DNA of 64,000 nucleotides from positions 62,001 through 126,000 of the forward strand of contig JALHJL010000002.1 of the NCBI GenBank assembly GCA_022839625.1, read 5' to 3'. The position numbers and the translations under genes are program-made. This stretch comes from Phycisphaerales bacterium (GTDB lineage Bacteria > Planctomycetota > Phycisphaerae > UBA1845 > Fen-1342). The notes beneath the pieces are model-generated. The model searched no databases and was not told the DNA's origin. It saw only the letters and a list, made by a program, of their open reading frames with translations. Below are positions 46,214 to 54,044 of this stretch, in pieces; position 1 is the stretch's first letter, and every line of letters starts with the position of its first letter.

Positions 46214-47314
46214 ATGCGCGTGCTGTGGCTGGTCCGCCGGAATCTCACCCAGCACCCCGGCGGGGATACGACGCAGATTCTTCAGACGGCCGCCGCCTTG
46301 CGCCGCCGCGGTATCACCGTCGATCTGGCCGCCGATGCCCCCGAAGACCTCGCCGCTTACGACGCCGTGCATCTGTTCCATCTCGATCGGCTGTGGGAGA
46401 ACATCCCGCATTGCCGGCGGGCGCGGACGGCGCACCGGCCCATCGTCCTCAGCACGATCTACTGGCCCAGCGACGAATTCGACCGCGGCGGGCGGACGGG
46501 GCTCCAAGGCACGCTGGCCCGCTGCTTCGGAAGTGCGACTTATCAGAATCTCCGCTTGCTGCAACGCCGCTTGCTGCACTGCGGCCGGCAGCGAATCTGC
46601 CCGATCGGCATCCTCCGCGACTCGACCTTCCGGGACCGCGCCGTCGAGCTCCTTCAATCCGCGGCCGTGCTGCTGCCCAACAGCCTCGCCGAGCAGGCGG
46701 AGATCGAGTCGCGCTTCGGCGTGCGTCGCCCGACCGTCATCGTTCCGAACGCGGCCGACACCAGCACCTTTGGCCCACCGACACACCCCGCGCCGCCGCG
46801 CGCCGGCGTGCTGTGCGTCGGCCGGCTCGAGCCGCGCAAGAACCAGCTTGCCCTGATCGAAGCCCTGCGCGCCACCGGCATTCCGCTGACGCTTGTCGGC
46901 CAAACCGGCCGTTTCAGCGGCGCGTATGGCCGTCGCTGCCGGCGCGCCGCCGGCGCAAACGTGCGTTTCGTCGGGCCGCAGCCGCCGGCCGAGCTGGCCC
47001 GCTTCTACCACGCCGCGCGTGTTCATGCCTGTGTGAGTTGGTATGAGACGCCCGGCCTGGCGAGTCTTGAGGCGGCCCTGTGCGGCTGCGCACTCGTGGT
47101 CACGCCCGGCGGCTCCACGCGCGAGTACTTCGGGGATGAAGCCGTGTATGCGGAGCCGGACGACCCGGCGTCGATCCGCGCCGCGGTCGAGAACGCGTTG
47201 ACGCGCGCGCCGTCGCCGGGGCTCGCCGAGCGCGTCGCGCGGCAGTACACCTGGGACACCGCCGCCGCCGCCACGGCGGAAGCATATCGACTGGCCCCAA
47301 CGACCGGCGTGTAG
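46214..47314 (+). CDS. GT4-family glycosyltransferase
   Basis: The 366-residue protein has a Rossmann N-domain (RVLWLVRRNLTQHPGGDTTQ) and a C-domain with the GT4 signature region VGRLEPRKNQLALIEALRA and the nucleotide-binding Glu in SWYETPGLASLEAALCG. It should transfer a sugar from a nucleotide-sugar donor; acceptor unknown. The stop codon TAG at 47312 lies inside a 33-base repeat copy, so the gene end may have been supplied by a repeat insertion. Confidence 0.92.
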   Translation: MRVLWLVRRNLTQHPGGDTTQILQTAAALRRRGITVDLAADAPEDLAAYDAVHLFHLDRLWENIPHCRRARTAHRPIVLSTIYWPSDEFDRGGRTGLQGTLARCFGSATYQNLRLLQRRLLHCGRQRICPIGILRDSTFRDRAVELLQSAAVLLPNSLAEQAEIESRFGVRRPTVIVPNAADTSTFGPPTHPAPPRAGVLCVGRLEPRKNQLALIEALRATGIPLTLVGQTGRFSGAYGRRCRRAAGANVRFVGPQPPAELARFYHAARVHACVSWYETPGLASLEAALCGCALVVTPGGSTREYFGDEAVYAEPDDPASIRAAVENALTRAPSPGLAERVARQYTWDTAAAATAEAYRLAPTTGV

Positions 47315-47379
47315 TGTCCAGGCTCCGCACCGGACGTCTGGCACCGGCGTGTAGCGTCCGGGCTCCGCACCGGACGTCT
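47306..47379. repeat. Two direct copies of a 33-base hairpin repeat
   Basis: Copies begin at 47306 and 47346 (40-base period) and share GGCGTGTAG then GGCTCCGCACCGGACGTCT with two differences. The second contains GTCCGG and CCGGAC arms. The first overlaps the stop codon of the glycosyltransferase. The start GTAGCGTCCG resembles the repeat at 5364-5444. Confidence 0.85.
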
Positions 47380-47396
47380 TCGTCGCAGACACGTAG

Positions 47397-47473
47397 GGCA
47401 GGTGGAATCCGCCATGGCGGATGAAACCTGCCAGAAATATGCCTCGGACGGAGCCGAATCCGCCGCTGCGGAT
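47397..47473. repeat. Two palindromes of one family, one a nested 36-base hairpin
   Basis: GGCAGGT (47397) and ACCTGCC (47426-47432) enclose the perfect 16-base palindrome ATCCGCCATGGCGGAT (47407-47422). A diverged copy ATCCGC-CGCT-GCGGAT lies at 47458-47473. Confidence 0.85.
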
Positions 47474-47561
47474 GCAATCTGCCACGGACAGGCGGCACCC
47501 CGGCGGATCTTGCGGGACCGGGTCCGAAACGGCCAGTCCCGCAGGTCGGGTCATCATGCTG

Positions 47562-47607
47562 GCGCGAGAATCCCTTCGTGTCCTGGTGCGAGAATCCCTT
47601 CTCGCAC
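47562..47607. repeat. Isolated copies of the post-fliS array unit
   Basis: One degenerate copy (from 47562) and one full copy (GGTGCGAGAA from 47585 with TTCTCGCAC) of the palindrome that forms the array at 51710-52140. They lie on the other side of fliD-fliS. Confidence 0.85.
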
Positions 47608-47614
47608 TCACCCG

Positions 47615-47755
47615 TAGGTCGGGTCAGCAAACCCACCCGCGGTCAGCAGCCCCGACGTTGCCTTGCACGAGCGCAGCTCGGCACGATCGGAGCGGTCGGG
47701 TGAGCAGACCCGACCTGCCCGGCACGAACGGAGTCGTCGGGTCTGCGGACCCGAC
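47615..47755. repeat. GTCGGGT/ACCCGAC hairpin repeats
   Basis: Perfect hairpins at 47695-47714 (GTCGGGT-6-ACCCGAC) and 47736-47755 (the same arms), with a half copy GTAGGTCGGGT from 47615. With the three repeats before it, these fill the 515-base gap 47315-47829, in which I see no gene. Confidence 0.85.
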
Positions 47756-47789
47756 CTACTCGCCTACTCGCCGGAGCCGCTCCGCGGCG

Positions 47790-47820
47790 CTGACCGCCCC
47801 TGGCAACGGCGTGGTACAAT
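47790..47820 (+). promoter_or_regulatory. Candidate promoter for tRNA-Arg
   Basis: TACAAT at 47815-47820 lies ten bases before the tRNA. The -35 candidate CTGACC (47790-47795) is weak and the spacer is 19 bases. Confidence 0.45.
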
Positions 47821-47829
47821 GGCTACGCA

Positions 47830-47903
47830 GCGCCCGTAGCTCAGCAGGATAGAGCGGCGGTTTCCTAAACCGCAGGTCGGAGGTTCGAATCCTCTCGGGC
47901 GCG
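47830..47903 (+). tRNA. tRNA-Arg (anticodon CCT)
   Basis: A full cloverleaf can be drawn in 74 bases. The acceptor stem pairs GCGCCCG (47830) with CGGGCGC (47896-47902), the anticodon stem GCGGT/ACCGC holds the loop TTCCTAA with anticodon CCT, and the T arm contains TTCGAAT. No CCA is encoded. It reads AGG codons. Confidence 0.97.
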
Positions 47904-47924
47904 GTTCGCCGGATTCACGCGCCC

Positions 47925-47939
47925 TGGTATCCACCTTGC
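47925..47939 (+). promoter_or_regulatory. Candidate sigma54-type promoter for fliD
   Basis: TGG at 47925-47927 and TTGC at 47936-47939 give the invariant GG-N10-GC spacing of -24/-12 promoters, 78 bases before the GTG of fliD. The other positions (TATC) fit the consensus poorly, so chance is possible. Sigma54 control of late flagellar genes is common. Confidence 0.35.
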
Positions 47940-48016
47940 CTCCTGTCTCACCGATACGCACCAATGACAGGCGACGGTGCGCGCCGCTCTGGACGACGCC
48001 CCTGTGGAGGTTCGCC

Positions 48017-51000
48017 GTGGGCACCATAACTAGTGGCATCGGGCTCATTTCCGGCCTGGATTATCAGAGCATGATCGATCAGCTCATGGAGATCGAGGCC
48101 CGCCCGCGCGATCAGCTCCTCGTGCGCATCGGCAGCATCGGGGCGCAAAAGACGGCCTACCTGGACATTTCTGCGCGAATCACCGCCTTGCTCTCGCGTG
48201 TGACCCAGCTCTCGCGGACGGGGACCTTTCGCGCCGCGACGGCCACCTCGTCGAACGCGGACGTGCTCTCGGCCACGGCCGGCAGCGGCGCGACGCCCGG
48301 CACATACAGCTTCGTCGTGCGGGCCCTGTCGTCCACGCACCAGTTCGTGAGCCGCGGCTTCCAGAGCCGCACCGCGCCCCTGCAAACCGGCACGCTCACG
48401 ATCGAGTCCGCCCGCGCCCGCGTGAACAACAGCACGAGCCTGGAGGAACTGAACGGCCATACCGGCGTGCACCGCGGCTCGTTCAAGATCACCAACGGCA
48501 CCCAGGAGGCCGTCATCAACATCGGCGACGCCCTCACCGTCGGCGACGTGCTCGAACGCATCAACTCCGCCGGCATTCAGGTCCGGGCCAGCGTCCGGGG
48601 CGACGGACTGGTCCTGGAGGACACGTCCGGCACGAGCTCCCTGCTGCGCGTGCAGGAGGTCGGCAACGGCCGCGCCGCCGCGGACCTCGGCTTCGGCACC
48701 GGCTACACGTACAGCACGACGGGCGAGCTGTGCGGCACGAACATCATCTACGCGGCGACCTCGACGCCCATTTCCGCCTTGAACGACGGCCTGGGCATTC
48801 GGTCCGCCCTCGCCGGCACCGATTTCACCATTGACGCCGCCGGCCAGTCCATCAACGTCAGTCTGAGCGACATCCTGGCGACGACGACGCGGCTTGGACG
48901 GCTGAACCACGGCCAGGGCGTGCGCCTGGGCCAGGTCCGCATCACGTCCCGGGACAAGACGACGGCCACCGTCGATCTGTCCAGTGCGAAGAACATCGGC
49001 GACATCCGGACTGCCTTGCAGGAGGCCTTCGGCGACGCGCGGCTCAGCGTGGTCGTCAGCGGTAGCCGCCTGATTATCAACGACAACACGGACGTGAGTA
49101 AGCTGGAGGCCGGTCAGAAGGGCGACCTCATCATCGAGGACGTAACGGGCTACGCGGCCCGCGACCTGGGCATCGACGGAAACTCGGCCACCGGCAAGAT
49201 CGACGGCCGCAACATCCTGCACATGAACACGCTGGGCGACGTCATCAGCGCGATCGACTACGCCGTCAACAACGACGACGGAGCCGGGTCGCCGCTCGTC
49301 ACCGCGTCGATCTCCGCCAGCGGACACGGGCTTCAGCTCCAGTCCGCTGCCGGACCGCTGGTCATCACCGGACCCGGTGAAGGCTCCCGGTCGCGGGCGC
49401 TGTACGATCTCGGTTTCCAGGAGGGAACATACGAGGACACCGGGGCCGGCGCGCTGGCGGTGGGCCGCCGCATCGTGGGCGGCATGAACACGGTCTTGCT
49501 CAAGACGCTCAACGGCGGGGCGGGCCTGAACGGCAGCACACTCCAGATCGCCGCCAACGGCAAGAACGCCGTCATCGACCTGGCCGGCTGCCAGACGCTC
49601 GCCGACATCGTCGCGCAGATCAACGCGGCGGTCGACGCCGGCGGCGGCGGGAGTCTGGGCGTGGAGGCCGCATACGACGCCACCGGCACGCGCCTCGTGG
49701 TCAGCAATCTGGTCGACGGCTCGGCCATCACGATCAGCGGCGACGCGGCGGAGGAGCTGGGCCTGGCGCAGACCGGCACGTCGATCCGCGGCGCCAATCT
49801 GCAGCGGCAGTACATTTCCGAATCCACCCGGCTGGAGGATTTGAACTGTGGGCGGGGTGTCGCGCGGGGCCGGCTGAAGATCACGAACTCGAACGGCGTG
49901 TACGCCACCGTCGACCTGTCGTCCTCGTCGATTCGGACCCTCCAGGACGTGATCGACGCGATCAACGCGCGCGGGATCGGCGTCCAGGCGAGCATCAACG
50001 AGACCGGCGACGGGCTCCTACTGACCGACACCACCGGCGGGGCGGGTGCGATGAAAGTCGAAGAGGACGGCGGCACGATCGCCCGCGACCTGAACATCCT
50101 GGGCACCGCGCAGGACGGCCGGATCGACGGATCATTCGAGTTCCAGATCGAGATCGGCGGCGGCGATACGCTGGAGACCCTGGTCAGCCGCATCGGCCGC
50201 GAGACCACCCTCGCCACCGCCACGGTACTGAACGACGGCACGCCGCTGGCACCCTACCGGCTGAACATCGCGGCCCGCATCAGCGGCGCGGCCGGCGAGC
50301 TCATCATCGACGACTCCCAGACGGGCTTGGGTGTCACCATGCTCGCGCCGGCCCAGGATGCGCGGGTGTTCTACGGCAGCAGCTCCGAGACCGGGATTCT
50401 CCTCACGAGCGCCACGAACACCTTCGACAACGTGATCGAGGGGCTGACGTTCACCGCCGGCAACGTGGCCGACCAGCCGGTGACCGTCAGCGTGGCCCGC
50501 GACCTCAACAGTCTCGTGACCGCACTCAAGGGGTTGGTGGAAGGCTTCAACGCGGCGCTGGACCGCGTCAAGGAAGCCGGGGCGTACAACGCGGACACCG
50601 AAACCCGCGGCGTCCTGCAAGGCGAAGGCACCCTGCGCACGATTCAGGGCCGCCTGACGCGCATGTTCGCTAACACCCTCTACGCGGGCGGTCAGTTCAC
50701 GCGGCTGGCGGACGTGGGGATCAAGACGGAGACCGGCGGGCAGCTTTCCTTTGACGAGGAACAGTTCCGCGCCGCCTACGCCGCCGAGCCCGAGGCGTTG
50801 GAGACCTTCTTCACCGACGCCGACTACGGCATCGCGACGCAGATCGAGCAGCGGATCAAACAGCTTACCGACACGGACGGGCTGATCTCGCGGGCCACGG
50901 CGACGCTGGATGACCGGACGGAGCTGCTTCAGGCGCGCGTCACGCAGCTTAACGAACAGTTGGACCGCAAGCGTGCCCGGCTGCTGCGGCAGTTTCAGGC

Positions 51001-51103
51001 GATGGAAGCGGCCCTGGCACAATTGCAGGCCCAACAGGCAACGCTGTCGAGTCTGGCGGCCCTGGCGGACAGCTACAGCACCTACCTGTTGAGCACAAAC
51101 TGA
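48017..51103 (+). CDS. fliD: Flagellar filament capping protein FliD (long form)
   Basis: FliD caps the flagellar filament and folds flagellin at the tip. The GTG at 48017 with GGAGG upstream gives 1028 residues, against roughly 450-700 usually. The N-terminus has the family segment SGLDYQSMIDQLMEIEARPR. The C-terminal FliD domain (about 760-1010) ends in a Gln/Leu coiled coil. Between them, repeated modules of about 100 residues begin SLEELN or RLEDLN and end with an LxxxTSG-like turn (for example near 140-230 and 600-690), like flagellin hook-IN motifs. The extra length is repeat expansion. fliS follows 26 bases later. Confidence 0.93.
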   Translation: MGTITSGIGLISGLDYQSMIDQLMEIEARPRDQLLVRIGSIGAQKTAYLDISARITALLSRVTQLSRTGTFRAATATSSNADVLSATAGSGATPGTYSFVVRALSSTHQFVSRGFQSRTAPLQTGTLTIESARARVNNSTSLEELNGHTGVHRGSFKITNGTQEAVINIGDALTVGDVLERINSAGIQVRASVRGDGLVLEDTSGTSSLLRVQEVGNGRAAADLGFGTGYTYSTTGELCGTNIIYAATSTPISALNDGLGIRSALAGTDFTIDAAGQSINVSLSDILATTTRLGRLNHGQGVRLGQVRITSRDKTTATVDLSSAKNIGDIRTALQEAFGDARLSVVVSGSRLIINDNTDVSKLEAGQKGDLIIEDVTGYAARDLGIDGNSATGKIDGRNILHMNTLGDVISAIDYAVNNDDGAGSPLVTASISASGHGLQLQSAAGPLVITGPGEGSRSRALYDLGFQEGTYEDTGAGALAVGRRIVGGMNTVLLKTLNGGAGLNGSTLQIAANGKNAVIDLAGCQTLADIVAQINAAVDAGGGGSLGVEAAYDATGTRLVVSNLVDGSAITISGDAAEELGLAQTGTSIRGANLQRQYISESTRLEDLNCGRGVARGRLKITNSNGVYATVDLSSSSIRTLQDVIDAINARGIGVQASINETGDGLLLTDTTGGAGAMKVEEDGGTIARDLNILGTAQDGRIDGSFEFQIEIGGGDTLETLVSRIGRETTLATATVLNDGTPLAPYRLNIAARISGAAGELIIDDSQTGLGVTMLAPAQDARVFYGSSSETGILLTSATNTFDNVIEGLTFTAGNVADQPVTVSVARDLNSLVTALKGLVEGFNAALDRVKEAGAYNADTETRGVLQGEGTLRTIQGRLTRMFANTLYAGGQFTRLADVGIKTETGGQLSFDEEQFRAAYAAEPEALETFFTDADYGIATQIEQRIKQLTDTDGLISRATATLDDRTELLQARVTQLNEQLDRKRARLLRQFQAMEAALAQLQAQQATLSSLAALADSYSTYLLSTN

Positions 51104-51129
51104 TCAACCGGTGGGCAGGCGGTACCGGC

Positions 51130-51594
51130 ATGAGCTACAACGCAAACTCTTCTTCCGAGTACTTGAAGAACGCGGTCATGACCGCAACCCCCGAGCAGTT
51201 GCAGTTGATGCTCTACGATGGCGCAATCCGGTTCGCAGTCCGCGGCCTGGAGGCAATCCGGGCCAAAGACCGCGAAGCTGCGCTCCTGGCCCTCGAACGC
51301 GCGCAACTCATCGTGCTTGAGATGGGCAACGGCATACGCCGGGAGGTCAACCCCGAACTCGCCGACCGCATGGGGGCTATCTACAGCTTCGTCTATCGCC
51401 GCCTGATCGATGCCAACGTCAAGCAGGACGAGCAGGCCCTCCAGGACGCGCTGCGCATCCTGCGCTACGAGCGCGAGAGCTGGCAACTGCTGGTCGAGAA
51501 GCTTCAGAAGGAGACGCCGGGCTCGGCCACCGCCGGGCCGACGGAATCGTCCGGCTCGACCGATGAGCCCGCCCCGTTCAACGCCGAAGCCTGA
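51130..51594 (+). CDS. fliS: Flagellar export chaperone FliS
   Basis: FliS binds flagellin in the cytoplasm and prevents premature polymerisation. The 154-residue protein has the family core ATPEQLQLMLYDGAIRFAVR (about 19-38) and further helices through residue 120. The tail (about 130-154) is Ser/Thr/Pro-rich and extra. It follows fliD. The flagellin gene itself is not in the window. Confidence 0.94.
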   Translation: MSYNANSSSEYLKNAVMTATPEQLQLMLYDGAIRFAVRGLEAIRAKDREAALLALERAQLIVLEMGNGIRREVNPELADRMGAIYSFVYRRLIDANVKQDEQALQDALRILRYERESWQLLVEKLQKETPGSATAGPTESSGSTDEPAPFNAEA

Positions 51595-51660
51595 CGCCCG
51601 TTCCTGTCCGCGACGCAGCCTGCAGAACAACGCGGCGATCGATCGCCGCGTCCCCTGGTC

Positions 51661-51704
51661 GGGTGTCACGGGCACTGGGTGTCACGGGCACTGGGTGCCA
51701 CAGG
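51661..51704. repeat. Short 16-base direct repeats
   Basis: GGGTGTCACGGGCACT occurs at 51661 and 51677, and a partial third copy starts at 51693. They lie directly before the palindromic array. Confidence 0.8.
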
Positions 51705-51709
51705 CTGCT

Positions 51710-52140
51710 GGTGCGAGAATCCCTTCTCGCACCCACATGGACGGGAATTCGGCTGCTGCTGCTGGTGCGAGAATCCCTTCTCGCACCCACTTGGACGGGA
51801 ATTCGCTGCTGGTGCGAGAATCCCTTCTCGCACCCACTTGGACGGGAATTCGGCTGCTGGTGCGAGAACCCCTTCTCGCACCCACTTGGACGGGAATTCG
51901 GCTGCTGGTGCGAGAATCCCTTCTCGCACCCACATGGACGGGAATTCGCTGCTGGTGCGAGAATCCCTTCTCGCACCCACTCGGACGGGAATTCGGCTGC
52001 TGGTGCGAGAACCCCTTCTCGCACCCACATGGACGGGAATTCGCTGCTGGTGCGAGAATCCCTTCTCGCACCCACATGGACGGAAATTCGCTGCTGGTGC
52101 GAGAATCCCTTCTCGCACCCACTCGGACGGGAATCCCTTC
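51710..52140. repeat. Nine-copy tandem array of a 47-48 bp palindromic unit
   Basis: Copies start at 51710, 51764, 51811, 51859, 51907, 51954, 52002, 52049 and 52096. Each has a 24-base palindrome, arms GGTGCGAGAA and TTCTCGCACC around TCCC or CCCC, then a near-constant linker containing GGACGGGAATTCG. The spacing is 47 or 48 bases except the first (54). With the short repeats before it, this fills most of the 743-base gap 51595-52337; the last 200 bases hold nothing I can name. Confidence 0.95.
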
Positions 52141-52337
52141 CCGCGTTCACAGTCTCCCGCTGGCGGACCTGGAGGCCCGGTCGCGTCCGGCCGAGATTAC
52201 CGTCACGGCCCCACAGCGCCTAACCATAGGTCCGACAAGCGCGTACGAACATTCCGGCCCGAGTCCGTGACATTTCACGTTCCTCGCCGCAACGCGGACA
52301 CCTGTCGCGCGCATTTACTATCCAGCGGGAGCCGAGT

Positions 52338-52772
52338 ATGCCTGTACCGCTCGTCCAGAAATGCTCTAATGAGGTGCCGGCGGCCATCAAAGTCAACGCA
52401 GACGATTGCACGGCCTGGGTCTACCGGATCGTCACGAACGAACTCCGGCGATGCTTCCGGTCGAAGCGAGCCCGCAACCGGCTTCATGAGCGCTTTCGGG
52501 ACTGGGGGCAGGACCGCCTCACCCGGCAGGCGCCCCCACCGGGTGAGGCGCTGGACTTCGAGTCCGTGAGGTCCGCCATGTCCTGTCTCGACGACAAATA
52601 CTCCACCGTGCTGAGCCTGCGCTACTTCGAGCGTCTGGAGGCCGCCGAGATTGCCAAGATCGTGAAGGTCCGCGAGTCGACAGTGCGCACACGACTTCGT
52701 CGGGGACTGATACAGCTACGGGCGCAACTCAGCGTCCACCAGGTGGTGCGGGCGTCTCGCCCGCAAGCGTAG
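52338..52772 (+). CDS. N-terminally short ECF-type sigma factor
   Basis: The 144-residue protein has a clear sigma region 4 (AMSCLDDKYSTVLSLRYFER, then AAEIAKIVKVRESTVRTRLR as the helix-turn-helix). Before it, CTAWVYRIVTNELRRCFRSK matches only the end of region 2. Regions 2.1-2.3, which bind core polymerase and melt the -10, are absent; ECF sigmas are normally about 180 residues. GGGAG precedes the ATG. The 5' part may have been lost near the repeat array just upstream. The C-terminal end is encoded by a GCGGGCG/CGCCCGC hairpin. It may not be functional. Confidence 0.75.
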   Translation: MPVPLVQKCSNEVPAAIKVNADDCTAWVYRIVTNELRRCFRSKRARNRLHERFRDWGQDRLTRQAPPPGEALDFESVRSAMSCLDDKYSTVLSLRYFERLEAAEIAKIVKVRESTVRTRLRRGLIQLRAQLSVHQVVRASRPQA

Positions 52773-52815
52773 CGTCGGCCCCCCGGCCTGCCCCGCGGCG
52801 GCGGGCGGCCGACGC
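52747..52815. repeat. Two hairpins at the 3' end of the sigma-factor gene
   Basis: TGCGGGCG and CGCCCGCA (52747-52765, 3-base loop) lie within the last codons. Nine-base arms GCGTCGGCC (52772-52780) and GGCCGACGC (52807-52815) bracket the gap to the next gene. The junction again reads GTAGCGTC. Confidence 0.85.
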
Positions 52816-52831
52816 AATATGGAGAAACGAC

Positions 52832-53068
52832 ATGGACCCCGAGCAATTCGATCAGGACCTGCTGGCTATACGTGTGCCGTCGGTCACACCAGGTCCGCAT
52901 ATGCAAGCACTGTCAGAGCGGCTGTCGCCCCGATGGGGAGTTCTTTCTCGCGAACGGATGTCCCACCGCAGACGTACGGCGTTGGTGGCGGGTATCGCGG
53001 CCGCAAGCCTCTTGGCAGCCGCCGCCGGCACCTACACCTACCACCGGTACGTATTCACCACAAGTTAG
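52832..53068 (+). CDS. N-terminal fragment of the amber-split gene
   Basis: As it stands this ATG (GGAG upstream) encodes 78 residues: a polar N-terminus, a basic RMSHRRRT stretch and one helix (ALVAGIAAASLLAAAAGTYT). It ends at the TAG at 53066, just after the helix, which is where an extracytoplasmic domain would begin. Confidence 0.6.
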   Translation: MDPEQFDQDLLAIRVPSVTPGPHMQALSERLSPRWGVLSRERMSHRRRTALVAGIAAASLLAAAAGTYTYHRYVFTTS

Positions 53069-53185
53069 GGTGGATTAGCCGAGTGGGAAGTCCCCGCCGA
53101 ACAGGTCTTCTCCGGCGTCGACCCGGCCCATCGTGATGAGCTGGTCGCTCTTTGGAAGAGTGGAAAGGTCACCCTTCTGGAAAAG

Positions 53186-53950
53186 ATGCCGGATACTCCG
53201 GACGTCGCCAGCCGGTACCTGATTCGATTCGATTTTCAGGACGGCACATCGTACACCACGAAGATAAATGAACACCCGGATCCTGCGGCTCGCGAAGAAT
53301 GGCGACACCTTTGCGACGCCGGCGGCGGAGAGCTCGTTTCGCTCCGCCGCTTTCCGAACGGCATGCTGAGGTACGTGATCCGGTACGTGCTGTCCACTGG
53401 AGAGACTCTCCAGCACTACGACGCCCTTCCGCCCATGTCCAAGTTGCACCGCGCCGCGGCCTATGAATACGCCACCCAGCAGCTCGAGTCGGGCGCCGGG
53501 ACGATCGTCGGATCGACCACGGATATGGCGACCATCGAGGGTACATTGCCAGACGGCAAGCCCTTCACGCAGTTTGTCCGGCAGCCGTACCCGCCGGCGA
53601 AGCTCACGCCCGAGCGGCAGGATGAGATTTCCGAGATGATCGCCCTCGGCAAGGGGGATTTCAAAGAGCAGCTCTTCTCGCAGCAGGGGGCGTGTTACGT
53701 GGTTGAGTTCACGCTGTCCGACGGCAGTTTCTTCCGTATGGGACATTGTCGCCCGGCGATGACGGATTCCGAGTGGGACGCAGCCCGCGCGGAGGCCGCG
53801 GCCCTCTACGCCGCGGGCCAGTACACGCGCGAATCCGTAACGGCCGTGGATGGAGAGCCGGTTGAGGTCCTCGTGATGACGCTTTCGACCGGGTACATCG
53901 CGAAGATCCGCGACACACCCGAAACCCGAGCGAGCTGGGGAATTGAGTGA
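53186..53950 (+). CDS. C-terminal fragment of the amber-split gene
   Basis: If translated separately from the ATG at 53186 it gives 254 residues with no signal or membrane segment. It has a repeat-like beta pattern: YLIRFDFQDGTSYTTKI, YVVEFTLSDGSFFRMG and VLVMTLSTGYIAKI look like three related strands-and-turn units. No ribosome-binding site is clear before 53186. Function unknown. Confidence 0.6.
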   Translation: MPDTPDVASRYLIRFDFQDGTSYTTKINEHPDPAAREEWRHLCDAGGGELVSLRRFPNGMLRYVIRYVLSTGETLQHYDALPPMSKLHRAAAYEYATQQLESGAGTIVGSTTDMATIEGTLPDGKPFTQFVRQPYPPAKLTPERQDEISEMIALGKGDFKEQLFSQQGACYVVEFTLSDGSFFRMGHCRPAMTDSEWDAARAEAAALYAAGQYTRESVTAVDGEPVEVLVMTLSTGYIAKIRDTPETRASWGIE

Positions 53951-54044
53951 TACGCGGCGGCCCCCTGAGCCCTGTGAGGCACAGGATGAGACAGCGCCCT
54001 GCGGGAGGTTGCCCGGCGAGTGCGTAACGGGGGTAGCAGTCCGC

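Larger units (their letters stand above)
52832..53950 (+). pseudogene. Membrane-anchored protein gene interrupted by in-frame TAG
   Basis: Frame and coding look continue across 52832-53950 (372 codons) except for TAG at 53066-53068. The 39 codons after the TAG are open and coding-like (for example GGLAEWEVPAEQVFSGVDP) up to the next ATG at 53186. The N-terminal part has a membrane segment (about residues 51-68) and a cytoplasmic stretch. Following a sigma factor, an anti-sigma-type role is a guess from layout; I recognise no domain in the C-terminal part. A nonsense mutation, TAG read-through or a sequencing error would all fit. Confidence 0.65.

Noticed and set aside
51710..52140. CRISPR array
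   Set aside because: The sequence between palindromes is nearly identical in every unit, the period is 47-48 bases with constant linkers, and no cas genes are present.
51410..52270. Open reading frames running through the repeat array on both strands
   Set aside because: They arise because the repeat unit has few stops in any frame; the products are just the unit translated over and over, and they overlap fliS.
52220..52411. Minus-strand frame with a CPRCGEE-like motif
   Set aside because: A single Cys pair in a short frame next to repeats, opposite the sigma gene, with no further support.
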